Assembly (NCBI GenBank): GCA_964503145.1
Contig: CAZCYV010000012.1
Location: forward strand, 48,499-112,498
DNA from: RBG-16-57-11 sp964503145
Lineage (GTDB): Bacteria; Chloroflexota; Anaerolineae; Anaerolineales; UBA4823
DNA: 64,000 nucleotides
Reading direction: 5' to 3'
Positions 44,040 to 52,408 of the stretch are shown in pieces; position 1 is the first letter of the stretch, and every line of letters begins with the position of its first letter. The notes under the pieces were generated by a model. That model saw nothing but the letters and a program-made list of their open reading frames with translations. It had not been told where the DNA came from and searched no databases. The translations under genes were made by a program, and so were the position numbers.

Positions 44040-45221
44040 TTACTCTTTGGGTCGTAATACTGTCAGAATCTCTTGGGCAACGAATACCTTGCCATAAGCG
44101 AGCTCTCCCACAGGTATTAAGATGCCGGCCTTTAACAAATGCTCGACGGCATTCTTAGCGCTCGGATAACGGACCTGCAGGCGTTTTGCAACCTGCGGAA
44201 TGGTACAGAAAGGCATCTCGAACAAGATATCGATCAATTTCAGCAACAGGGCAGAAGAACGAGCGCGCGTTATGCGTTGATGCCAGTCGTTCTGCAGAGT
44301 TTGCAGTTCTTTCAAGCGCGCATTGGCGTCCTCAGCCTGTTGCTGTACGCCTTGCAGAAAGAAGTCCACCCATTCGGCCCAGCTGCCTGCGGCGCTGACT
44401 TCAAGCAGGTACTTGTAGTATTCCTGGCGATGTTTCTCGAACCAGGCGCTAAGATAGAGGATGGGGAGCGGCAACAAGCCCCAACTGACCAGCAAAAGTG
44501 AAATGAGCAGGCGTCCAATGCGTCCGTTACCGTCAATAAAAGGATGGATAGCCTCAAACTGGTAATGTAGGAAAGCCAATCGTACCAGGGGCGGGGTCCC
44601 TGGGTCAGTGGTATGGATGTATTTCTCGAATGCATCGAGCGCTGGCATGAGTTCATCAGGCGGCGGGGGAACGTACTGCGCCTCGTTAAGGGTGCAGCCT
44701 GGCGCGCCAATCCAGTTTTGGGTACGGCGGAATTCTCCAGGAGTCGCGTGTTCTCCACGAACGCCTTGCAGCAATTGTTTGTGGAGTTCACGCAATAAAC
44801 GCAGGCTCACCGGCAGGGTAGCCACCCGTTCCAAACCATACTCTAGGGCATATACATAGTTTGCTACCTCGCGCACATCCGCCTCAGAGGGGTGCGGCTC
44901 GAACCCCGGCAGCATGAGTTGACTGGCTTCGTAAGCATAGAGGTGAGGCAGGTCGGTTTGAGTGCCTTCAATTCTGGAGGAAAGCACCGCCTCACGTCGA
45001 ATGAAAGGCCCGATGAGCAGATGGGGATTGGGTAGAGCGCGCCCTAACCCGGCCAATTCGCCCAGTGCGCGGTCGGCAGCAGAGAGCTGAGCGACCAAGC
45101 CTGATGACCAATCTAGAGAGGGCGGCAGAGGATAGGGAACAAAAGCCCAATATGCGGCCTCCCCTTGAGCGACTTTGACCAGCCGTCCGGCAGGGCTGCG
45201 ACGAAAACGCTCGATGTCCAT
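44040..45221 (-). CDS. Fic family protein (class II) with C-terminal winged helix
   Basis: 393 residues. The Fic motif HPFIDGNGRIGR (226-237) is complete, so AMP or other nucleotide transfer to a protein Ser/Thr/Tyr is possible. An N-terminal inhibitory motif SSRIEGT (81-87) matches class II self-inhibited Fic proteins, with Glu ready to block the ATP gamma-phosphate. The C-terminus (about 320-385, CTIPQVAKRLQVRYPSAKNA) looks like a winged-helix DNA-binding domain, typical of the DUF4172/Fic-wHTH group. ATG 45221 lies 25 bases after the upstream gene. Role in the island unknown; it may regulate or be a stress effector. Confidence 0.88.
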   Translation of the reverse strand: MDIERFRRSPAGRLVKVAQGEAAYWAFVPYPLPPSLDWSSGLVAQLSAADRALGELAGLGRALPNPHLLIGPFIRREAVLSSRIEGTQTDLPHLYAYEASQLMLPGFEPHPSEADVREVANYVYALEYGLERVATLPVSLRLLRELHKQLLQGVRGEHATPGEFRRTQNWIGAPGCTLNEAQYVPPPPDELMPALDAFEKYIHTTDPGTPPLVRLAFLHYQFEAIHPFIDGNGRIGRLLISLLLVSWGLLPLPILYLSAWFEKHRQEYYKYLLEVSAAGSWAEWVDFFLQGVQQQAEDANARLKELQTLQNDWHQRITRARSSALLLKLIDILFEMPFCTIPQVAKRLQVRYPSAKNAVEHLLKAGILIPVGELAYGKVFVAQEILTVLRPKE

Positions 45222-45246
45222 TGCGCTATGTCTCTCTCCTCCTTTA

Positions 45247-48200
45247 CTATTCTTCCACTTCGCCCGCAGGGGCAATATCCTCCCCCTTCAACTCCTCCAG
45301 CGCCTGACGCAGACCGTCCAGTTCGGCCTCGGTCAGGCCCCACAGGCGGGCGGCGGCGCGGTCAATCTCGGCCTCGACCTGCGCCAGTTCGGCCTGGGCG
45401 GCCACATCGCCGGCGTAGGCCGCCGGGGCAACCTGGTGGGCTACCTGGGAGAGCGCGGCCAGGCGGGTATAGGTAGAATTTTGCGCGTCAAAGTGGGGAA
45501 CAGCGATTTTATCGGTGATATGCGTTGTTTGTTGAATGGAAATTGAATAAGCCCATACCGCCAACGTTATTGGCGCACTGTTCAAGACACTTGCCAGGTA
45601 AAAAGCTTCCTCTTTGCTTTGACAATCTATTAACATGAGTTTGTGGTCAGGAACTATACATTTTTTCTCTTGTTCATTGACCACAGCAACGGTAAACCAG
45701 GCTGATTGCTCTCGCCACACTACCTTCCACGGGGCGAAGGTGTACTCGCCGACGTTGAAGATGGAATAGAACGGCCCGGTCTCGATCACCTGCTTGCCGT
45801 GCTTGCGGGTGAAGTAACGCTGAAAGCCGGAGCGCTGGCGCAGTTCTTTTTCAAAGCGTTTCAGGTAAGCCCAGGTTTTGGGGTAGCGGGTTTGCATAAT
45901 ATGAGGGTCCAAACCGCGGCGCAGTTGGGGGTCCTGCGTCATCAGCAGGTAGGCTGAGGGGTGGGCCTGCCAGCGCCGCACATCCCGCCCGCGCAGCAGC
46001 GGGTAGAGCAGGTCGGGCTCAAGTTCCACCGTCACCGATTCGACTTTACGCTTGGCGCCCTCGGTAACATTACGTAGTACCCATAGCCCATCGGGGCGGG
46101 CGGCGATTTTCTCCAGCCAGTAGACGGCATTGGCCCCCCCAGAATTGGCCCCTTCGTAAGCGCGATATTCAGACTTCCCTAAGACTTTTTGGATGGCGGT
46201 GAGGGCTTTGGGGCGAGCGGTCAGCCAGGCGCTGGTGGGATCGTTCTTATCCACCGGCAGGGCCTGATAGTGCAGGCGGCGAGTCTGCTGCAGCACTTCG
46301 TCGAGCGTGCTGTCGTAATCCAACCCTTGTCCCCGGCTGGTCTTCTGCCAGTAGGTATAGGGGACAGGGTAGCGGGTGGCCTCGCCTTTGCGCAGCACGA
46401 AGACGCTGGTGCGCGTGCTGGCGCCCTCGAAGACCTGCAGACGGCTGAGGTCATCCACATGCACCACCTGCAGAGGCGCCCCATCCTTGCCCAGGCGGAA
46501 ACGGCGGAAGCCTTGCCCAGCGCCGCTGGTCTTCCACACGCTCTGGGTGATGACGAAGCCCACCTTGCCGCCGCGCTTCAGATAGCGGTCGGCCACTACG
46601 TAGGTCATCAGCGTCGAAACGTCTTTCTTCCCTTTACCCAGGATGGTATCCATACCGGAGTGGACGAACAGGCCATACTCCTGCCAGAGCGGAGAGGAGC
46701 GGTCACGGTAGGCCTGCGGCAAACTCTCCCAGTTGATCCAGGGCGGGTTGCCGGCCACGTAGTCGAAGGGTTCCAGGAAGAGCGGCATAAAGGCATTCTT
46801 GACCACGCGCGCCCAGATGCCGTCCAACCCCTCCCGATGCAGGCCGCGCAGGGTCTCGAAAAGGTCGTGCAAAATGGCCTCATCCTGTTCGGTCAGGTCG
46901 GGCAGGTCGGTGCGGCAGCGCTGGAGGAAGACTTCGGTCTCGAAGCCGCCGCGCACGTACTCTTCGAGCAGGTCGGTCAGGCGTTCCATCTCGGCGCGAG
47001 CATCAATCGCGGCAGGGATGGGCAGAGGACCAACGGCGGTCTCCAGGATACGGCGGCGCTGGTCGAAGAGACTTTTCCCTTCAACGGGGGTGAGAATGCT
47101 GTCGGCCAGGTAGATGGGGATTTCCACCTCGCGGCGGCGGTAAGGGAGCAGATCAGCGATGGCGAGCAGAAAGTTGACGCGAGCGGCCATCACCGCCAGC
47201 GGGTTCAGGTCAATGCCGGCCAGACTGTTCAGGATGACCTCCAGCGTGTCGGCCTCGGCCAAGCCGGCCTGCTGGCAGTTGGCTTTGAGGGCGCGGGCGG
47301 CCAGGATGAGAAAGGTGCCGGAGCCGCAGGCGGGGTCGAGCAGACGCTTGTTCGGGACGGGAACGCGCTTTTCCGCTTTGGGCATCTGGAAGAGCGGCTC
47401 GCCCAGTTGGGCGAGCAGGCGCTCGGCCAGCCAGTCGGGGGTGTAGAACTCGCCCAGGTCGTGGCGTATTTCGCGCGGCAGGAGGTAGTGGTAGAGTTTC
47501 TTGAGCAAGTCGCGCGCCGAAAGCGGATCATCCTGCACGGTGACAGGGTTGTACTCGGCCAGGCGCTGCAACACCTGGCGCAGGGCGGCCTCCACGTCAG
47601 CGTCCCAGACATGCAGATACCAGGCAAAGAAGTCGCCTTCCAGCAGGTTTTTCAAGCCCAGAGCGCGGTAAAAGTCGCCCTGTTCCCATTTCTGCAATTC
47701 ATGGCGCAGAGCCTCACCCTGCAAGCTGGCGACGGTGGTCAGGGGAGTGGCGCCCAGACCGCCGCCAGCGTAAGCCTGCAACACCAGGCGGGCGATGTTT
47801 TCGACGATGAAGGCGAAATAGGTTTGCAGGGCAAAGAAGAAGCGCGGCAGGTCGGCGGTCTCCGGCTTCAGCCCCATACCTTTGAGAAAGGCGCGCAGTT
47901 CAGATTGATGTGCCAATTTCCCGGCGGCGGCCTCCACGCCGGCGGTCTCGCCGAAGAAGAGTTTCCATTGCTCGAACAGGCGAGCGGTCAGGCCGTTCGA
48001 ATGCTGCTCCAGGGCGCGGTAGAGGGCGCCGGTCACCTGCTGGCTGAGGACGTTCTGGTTGCCAAAATCTTCAACCAGGTTTTCAGGGATAAGGGCGCGC
48101 CCGGAGGAGAGTGAAAAGAGCGAGCGCAAGAAGCGCTCGCAGGAGGCCTCGTTAACCTCCAGCGGCAGCTCCACGATCCAATGTCCCTGATGGTAGCGGG

Positions 48201-48588
48201 CGAAGATGAAGTAATGCCCGTCGAAGGCTACCCCCAGCAGACGGTCGCGGTCGTGGCGCTCGGCTTTCGCCAAACCCTCGATGTAATCTTTGACTTGCCG
48301 AACGGCGTGGGCGGTATGCCGGTGGTTCAGATTGTCCCGCAGCGAGCCAGGCGGTTCGTACTCGATGACAAAGCGGTTATACACGGCGTCGGCGCGGCCA
48401 GTAGCAAGGGTGTATTGCTCACGGAAAAGCAATTGCGTTCCCAATTGCCTGGCCAGGTGCTCGATTTCGTTGTTCATCTGCCGCTCAAACTCGGCCTCAT
48501 TATGCGCCTGTGCCACTGCCTGGCGGGTAAAATGGGCAAAGGTTGGGGCCATCTGGCGGATTTTCTGGTAGGTGTCCGAGATGTTCAT
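45247..48588 (-). CDS. Fused restriction-modification-like protein (type IIG-like N6-adenine methylase with N-terminal nuclease-like domain)
   Basis: 1113 residues. Residues about 30-130 resemble the PD-(D/E)xK-like domain of such enzymes: GRADAVYNRFVIEYEPPGSL (64-83), with D67 and E76; the position usually Lys is Glu (E78). A helical spacer leads to LGEFYTPDWLAERLLAQLG, then SAM motif I DPACGSGTF (418-426) and motif IV GNPPWINW (613-620), the N6-adenine type. A C-terminal target-recognition region follows (from about 850, with LKRFEKELRQRSGF near 965). Single-chain proteins of this kind cut and methylate without other subunits. ATG six bases after the nucleotidyltransferase stop. Confidence 0.85.
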   Translation of the reverse strand: MNISDTYQKIRQMAPTFAHFTRQAVAQAHNEAEFERQMNNEIEHLARQLGTQLLFREQYTLATGRADAVYNRFVIEYEPPGSLRDNLNHRHTAHAVRQVKDYIEGLAKAERHDRDRLLGVAFDGHYFIFARYHQGHWIVELPLEVNEASCERFLRSLFSLSSGRALIPENLVEDFGNQNVLSQQVTGALYRALEQHSNGLTARLFEQWKLFFGETAGVEAAAGKLAHQSELRAFLKGMGLKPETADLPRFFFALQTYFAFIVENIARLVLQAYAGGGLGATPLTTVASLQGEALRHELQKWEQGDFYRALGLKNLLEGDFFAWYLHVWDADVEAALRQVLQRLAEYNPVTVQDDPLSARDLLKKLYHYLLPREIRHDLGEFYTPDWLAERLLAQLGEPLFQMPKAEKRVPVPNKRLLDPACGSGTFLILAARALKANCQQAGLAEADTLEVILNSLAGIDLNPLAVMAARVNFLLAIADLLPYRRREVEIPIYLADSILTPVEGKSLFDQRRRILETAVGPLPIPAAIDARAEMERLTDLLEEYVRGGFETEVFLQRCRTDLPDLTEQDEAILHDLFETLRGLHREGLDGIWARVVKNAFMPLFLEPFDYVAGNPPWINWESLPQAYRDRSSPLWQEYGLFVHSGMDTILGKGKKDVSTLMTYVVADRYLKRGGKVGFVITQSVWKTSGAGQGFRRFRLGKDGAPLQVVHVDDLSRLQVFEGASTRTSVFVLRKGEATRYPVPYTYWQKTSRGQGLDYDSTLDEVLQQTRRLHYQALPVDKNDPTSAWLTARPKALTAIQKVLGKSEYRAYEGANSGGANAVYWLEKIAARPDGLWVLRNVTEGAKRKVESVTVELEPDLLYPLLRGRDVRRWQAHPSAYLLMTQDPQLRRGLDPHIMQTRYPKTWAYLKRFEKELRQRSGFQRYFTRKHGKQVIETGPFYSIFNVGEYTFAPWKVVWREQSAWFTVAVVNEQEKKCIVPDHKLMLIDCQSKEEAFYLASVLNSAPITLAVWAYSISIQQTTHITDKIAVPHFDAQNSTYTRLAALSQVAHQVAPAAYAGDVAAQAELAQVEAEIDRAAARLWGLTEAELDGLRQALEELKGEDIAPAGEVEE

Positions 48589-48594
48589 GGCGTA

Positions 48595-49251
48595 TCAGCC
48601 GCCGGCCTTCTTGAATCGGCTTGTGCGCGTCCGGATGTCCGCGATGATGTTACGCAATTCTTCTAAGTCTGCCTCGCTGACGTGCTTCGCGAGTTCCGCC
48701 AAGATCATTTCAACATCTGGCTGATAATAGTACATCAAGGTAGCAATATCGTTTTCATGGATGCCTACCCTGGCAAAATTGCCCTGCCTGTATAACGAAG
48801 GTAAAGCATAGAGTTTGAGCAGCAGCAATCCTTCCACAGTAGCGATTGGAATATTGCGGTCAAAAAACTGCGCCACCTGCGAATATTGGCTGTGGACTTT
48901 TTTGAACAAGGGATTTCGGGTGAGAAGAATATCGACCGACAGTTCGCCAAACCTGGCCTTGACGAAATCCATATCCTGTGTGGAAATTTCGAGTTCCGGC
49001 AATTTCTTCAATGATGATAAGGCCATAAGCAAGTCCAGGTCTTGCGTATTTCGCCCTTCGATGTAATACAGAAGAGCGATGCCGCCAGCCAAAACATACC
49101 TGATGCGCCGCTGTTCCAAAATCGAGAAAAAGTCTTGGGCAGATTGAATCAGAGAATCGGAAGCCATTGTGCCATCCCGCCATTTCTGCGAATTAAAGAC
49201 GATGGCATTGCGAATAATTTCTCCAATTTGGTCGCTGCTATACAGTCTCAT
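48595..49251 (-). CDS. Nucleotidyltransferase-fold protein (AbiEii/MNT-like)
   Basis: 218 residues. The core RYVLAGGIALLYYIEGRNTQ then DLDLL has the GG signature and the D-x-D metal pair of the polymerase beta-type nucleotidyltransferase fold, with a third acidic residue in ELSVDILLT. The pattern with R-x-T-x-D-x-D fits AbiEii-like toxins and related antitoxin-type enzymes. The C-terminal half is helical (MYYYQPDVEMILAELAKHV). No separate AbiEi-like or HEPN partner gene is beside it. First gene of the minus-strand island; stop six bases before the restriction-modification gene. Confidence 0.75.
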   Translation of the reverse strand: MRLYSSDQIGEIIRNAIVFNSQKWRDGTMASDSLIQSAQDFFSILEQRRIRYVLAGGIALLYYIEGRNTQDLDLLMALSSLKKLPELEISTQDMDFVKARFGELSVDILLTRNPLFKKVHSQYSQVAQFFDRNIPIATVEGLLLLKLYALPSLYRQGNFARVGIHENDIATLMYYYQPDVEMILAELAKHVSEADLEELRNIIADIRTRTSRFKKAGG

Positions 49252-49402
49252 ATCGCTGTTCTGAAATAAAGTGTAACACAAAATCCCGCGCAGCGGTCGC
49301 CTGAGCGGATGATGAACTGCGCAGACGCCGCCATTCTGATGAGCGGCGGATCGGTGTGCGCGGCGAGCAAATGATGGTAATATTGCTTCAGGAGGCTTTG
49401 CC

Positions 49403-49879
49403 ATGAATAGCGAAACCGGCAATGAGAACCAGGAGCGCACCCGCCCCGGCGTGGCGCGCGAATACCGCAACGACCAGATCGTCGTCTTTTGGGAGCCGAA
49501 GCTGTGCATCCACGTGGGCAACTGCTTCCGCGGCCTGCCGCTGGTCTTCCAGCCCCAGAACCGCCCCTGGGTGCTGGTGAACGCCGGCTCCGCCGATGAC
49601 ATCGCCCGCGTGGTGATGACCTGCCCCACCGGCGCGCTGCACTTCGAGCGCCTGGACGGCGGCGAGCAAGAACAGGCGCCAGACGAGACCACGGTCAAGG
49701 TGCAGGTCAACGGCCCGCTGTACCTGCGCGGCAAGTTGCGCATCCTCGGCCCGGGCAACCACGTTATCCGCGAAGACACGCGCGTGGCGCTTTGTCGCTG
49801 CGGCCAATCCCGCAACAAACCCTTCTGCGACGGCAGCCACGTGCGAGTGCGCATCGACACCGAGCCGCCCGGCCGTTGA
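49403..49879 (+). CDS. Iron-sulfur protein: Fer4_19-like domain fused to CDGSH domain
   Basis: 158 residues. The N-terminal half has CIHVGNCFRGLPLVF and, later, MTCPTGAL: three Cys of a divergent single-cluster ferredoxin. The C-terminal half has CRCGQSRNKPFCDGSH, the three-Cys/one-His ligand set of a CDGSH-type [2Fe-2S] cluster. Such fusions are widespread in bacteria; electron transfer or redox sensing is likely but unproven. AGGAGG precedes the ATG (49376 onward). It stands alone between the defence island and the alpha-oxoamine synthase. Confidence 0.87.
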   Translation: MNSETGNENQERTRPGVAREYRNDQIVVFWEPKLCIHVGNCFRGLPLVFQPQNRPWVLVNAGSADDIARVVMTCPTGALHFERLDGGEQEQAPDETTVKVQVNGPLYLRGKLRILGPGNHVIREDTRVALCRCGQSRNKPFCDGSHVRVRIDTEPPGR

Positions 49880-49901
49880 GCGCCGGGTGCGGCGCGTTCC
49901 A

Positions 49902-49930
49902 TTGACAGTTCCCCCGCGGTAGGCTAAACT
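49902..49930 (+). promoter_or_regulatory. Sigma-70-type promoter of the alpha-oxoamine synthase operon
   Basis: -35 TTGACA (49902-49907), 17-bp spacer, -10 TAAACT (49925-49930). It lies just after the CDGSH gene and gives a leader of about 45 nt to the ATG at 49985. Confidence 0.7.
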
Positions 49931-49984
49931 TGCTCAATCGGCCGCCCTGGCCGGATGAATGCCACCTTGAAGCGGAGGCCCCCA

Positions 49985-51193
49985 ATGGATTATTCCCTGA
50001 TCGACGACACCATCCTGCAGCGCATCCAGGCGATGAACAAGCGCGTGGCAGACCTGCAGGCTGCCGACCTTTATTTTTACAACCAGCCCGTCTCCGAGCT
50101 GCGCGGCGGTGCTCGCGTGCTGGTGAACGGGCGCGAGATGGGCATGTTCGCCTCTTATAGTTACCTGGGGCTGGTGGGACACCCGCGCATCAACGCCGCT
50201 GCCAAGGCCGCTGTGGAAAAATTCGGCACCGGCACTCACGGCGTGCGCACCCTGGCGGGCACGCTCACCCTGCACACCGAACTGGAAGAGACCATCGCCG
50301 CCTTCAAGCACACCGAAGCCGCCCTGACCTTCACCTCCGGCTACGCCACCAACCTCTCGGTCATCGCCACCCTGCTCGGCCGCGGCGACTACGTCATCTC
50401 CGACAAGCTCAACCATGCCAGCATCGTGGATGGCTGCCTGATGTCGGGCGCCAAATTCCTGCGCTTCCGCCACAATGATATGGAAGCCCTGGAAGCCCGC
50501 CTGCAGCAGGTGCCGGATGGCGCCGCCAAGCTGGTCGTCGCCGACGCCGTCTTCAGCATGGACGGCGACGTGATCGACTTCCCGCGCATGGTGGCGCTGT
50601 GCCGCAAGTACCATGCCTGGTTGATGATCGACGAAGCCCATTCCGTCGGCGTGCTCGGCCAGACCGGGCGCGGCATCGAGGAGCACTTCGGCATGCCCGA
50701 CTCCATCGATATCAAGATGGGCACGCTGAGCAAGACCATCCCCTCCGTCGGCGGCTACATCGCCGGGCGTAAAGACCTGATCAACTACCTGCGCCATTCC
50801 ACCCGCGCCTACATCTTCTCCGCTGCCCTGCCGCCCGCCCAGGCCGCCGCCGCCAAAGCCGCCTTCGAAGTCATCCTGGATGAACCCTGGCGAGTGCAGA
50901 AGCTGCGCCAAAACGCCCAACAGTTCATCGACGGGCTGAAGCAGGCCGGCTTCGACACCCTGAACACCGAGACCGCCATCGTGCCGGTGATCTGTGGCGA
51001 GGACGAGACCGCCTACCGCATGACCCAATACGCCCAGCACCGCGATATCTTCGTCCTGCCGGTGGTCTCGCCGGCGGTGCCGCCGGGGCTGGCGCGGCTG
51101 CGCGCCACCGTCACCGCCGCCCATGAACCCGAAGAGATCGACCACGCCATGAGCATCATCGCCGAAGCCGGGCGACAGGCGGGGGTGATCTAG
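49985..51193 (+). CDS. PLP-dependent alpha-oxoamine synthase (KBL/AONS/SPT family)
   Basis: 402 residues, fold-type I. It joins an amino acid and an acyl-CoA with loss of CO2. Motifs are YSYLGLVGHPRI, FGTGTHGVRTLAGTLTLHTE, DKLNHASIVDGC, LMIDEAHSVGVLG (PLP-binding Asp and His) and the Schiff-base Lys in KMGTLSKTIPSVGGY. The subfamily (2-amino-3-ketobutyrate ligase, 8-amino-7-oxononanoate synthase or serine palmitoyltransferase-like) cannot be told from sequence alone; no biotin or threonine genes are adjacent. GGAGG lies before the ATG at 49985. rlmI follows after four bases. Confidence 0.88.
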   Translation: MDYSLIDDTILQRIQAMNKRVADLQAADLYFYNQPVSELRGGARVLVNGREMGMFASYSYLGLVGHPRINAAAKAAVEKFGTGTHGVRTLAGTLTLHTELEETIAAFKHTEAALTFTSGYATNLSVIATLLGRGDYVISDKLNHASIVDGCLMSGAKFLRFRHNDMEALEARLQQVPDGAAKLVVADAVFSMDGDVIDFPRMVALCRKYHAWLMIDEAHSVGVLGQTGRGIEEHFGMPDSIDIKMGTLSKTIPSVGGYIAGRKDLINYLRHSTRAYIFSAALPPAQAAAAKAAFEVILDEPWRVQKLRQNAQQFIDGLKQAGFDTLNTETAIVPVICGEDETAYRMTQYAQHRDIFVLPVVSPAVPPGLARLRATVTAAHEPEEIDHAMSIIAEAGRQAGVI

Positions 51194-51197
51194 CGCC

Positions 51198-52385
51198 ATG
51201 CACACGGTCCGGCTGAAAGCCGGGCGGGAAAAATCGCTCCTGCGCCGGCACCCGTGGGTCTTCGCCGGCGCAGTCGATTCCGTCCGCGGCGCGCCGGCCG
51301 ATGGCGAAACCGTGCGCCTGGAGAGCCGCCAGGGCGAATTCCTGGCCTGGGCCGCCTACAGCGCCGCCTCGCAGATCAAGCTGCGCGTCTGGAGCTGGCA
51401 GGAGGCCGAGATCATCGACGCCGACTTCTTCCGCCGTCGCCTGCGGCGCGCCCTGGCCGTCCGCGCCGACCTGATCCCGCCCGAGCGCGGCGACGCCCTG
51501 CGCCTGGTGCACGGCGAATCGGACGGCCTGCCCGGGCTGGTGGTGGACCGCTATGGCGACACGTTGGCGGCGCAGTTCCTGAGCAGCGGCGCCGAGCGCT
51601 GGAAAGAGACCCTGGCCGACCTGCTGCTGGAGCTGACCGGAGCCGCTCGGCTGTACGAGCGCTCCGACGCCGAGGTGCGCCGCCTGGAGGGCCTGCCGTT
51701 GCGCGCCGGCCCGCTGCGCGGCGACCCGCCCCCGCCGCGCCTGCAGATCCACGAGAACGGCCTGAAGTTTTGGGTGGACGTGGTCCAGGGGCACAAGACC
51801 GGCTATTACCTGGATCAGCGCGACAACCGCCTGCGCCTGATGCAGCGCGCTGCTGGCCGCCAGGTGTTGGACTGCTTCGCCTACACCGGCGGCTTCACCC
51901 TGCACGCCCTGGCCGGCGGGGCGCAATCGGTGCTGGCGGTGGATTCCTCCGCCGAGGCACTGGCCCTGGCGCGAGAGAACCTGGCGCTCAACGACCTGCC
52001 CGCCGAGCGCGCCGAATGGCTGGAGGGGGATGTCTTTCAGGTCTTGCGCAGCCTGCGCGACCGCGGGCGCGCCTTCGACCTGATCGTGCTCGACCCGCCC
52101 AAGTTTGCCCCCACCGCCGCCCTGGCCGAGCAGGCGGCGCGCGGCTACAAGGACATCAACCTGCTGGCCTTCAAGCTGCTGCGCCAGGGGGGGCTGCTGT
52201 TCACCTTCTCTTGCTCGGCGGGGGTGAGCGCCGAATTGTTCCAAAAGATCGTCGCCGGCGCGGCGCTGGACGCCGGCGTCGAGGCGCAGATCGTCGAAAC
52301 CCTGCGCCAGGCGCCCGACCACCCGGTGGCGCTGAACTTTCCCGAAGGAGCGTATCTCAAGGGTCTGGTTTTGCGGGTGATGTAA
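51198..52385 (+). CDS. rlmI: Class I SAM-dependent rRNA methyltransferase (RlmI-like)
   Basis: 395 residues. An N-terminal PUA domain (RLKAGREKSLLRRHPWVFAG) is followed by a Rossmann methyltransferase: GHKTGYYLDQRDNRLRL, SAM motif VLDCFAYTGGFTLHAL, and LIVLDPPKFAP with the DPPK catalytic loop; LFTFSCSAGV follows. This is the RlmI/RlmK-type layout, which makes m5C1962 in 23S rRNA in E. coli. Specificity in this organism is assumed. Four bases after the oxoamine synthase, so probably the same transcript. Confidence 0.88.
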   Translation: MHTVRLKAGREKSLLRRHPWVFAGAVDSVRGAPADGETVRLESRQGEFLAWAAYSAASQIKLRVWSWQEAEIIDADFFRRRLRRALAVRADLIPPERGDALRLVHGESDGLPGLVVDRYGDTLAAQFLSSGAERWKETLADLLLELTGAARLYERSDAEVRRLEGLPLRAGPLRGDPPPPRLQIHENGLKFWVDVVQGHKTGYYLDQRDNRLRLMQRAAGRQVLDCFAYTGGFTLHALAGGAQSVLAVDSSAEALALARENLALNDLPAERAEWLEGDVFQVLRSLRDRGRAFDLIVLDPPKFAPTAALAEQAARGYKDINLLAFKLLRQGGLLFTFSCSAGVSAELFQKIVAGAALDAGVEAQIVETLRQAPDHPVALNFPEGAYLKGLVLRVM

Positions 52386-52395
52386 TGTAGGGGGG

Positions 52396-52401
52396 TATAA
52401 T
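52396..52401 (+). promoter_or_regulatory. -10 hexamer abutting the mnmA start codon
   Basis: A perfect TATAAT ends 7 bases before the mnmA ATG at 52409. Transcription would begin at or next to the start codon, giving a leaderless mRNA. No ribosome binding site is present in the 23-bp gap. Confidence 0.55.
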
Positions 52402-52408
52402 ATCCCCC

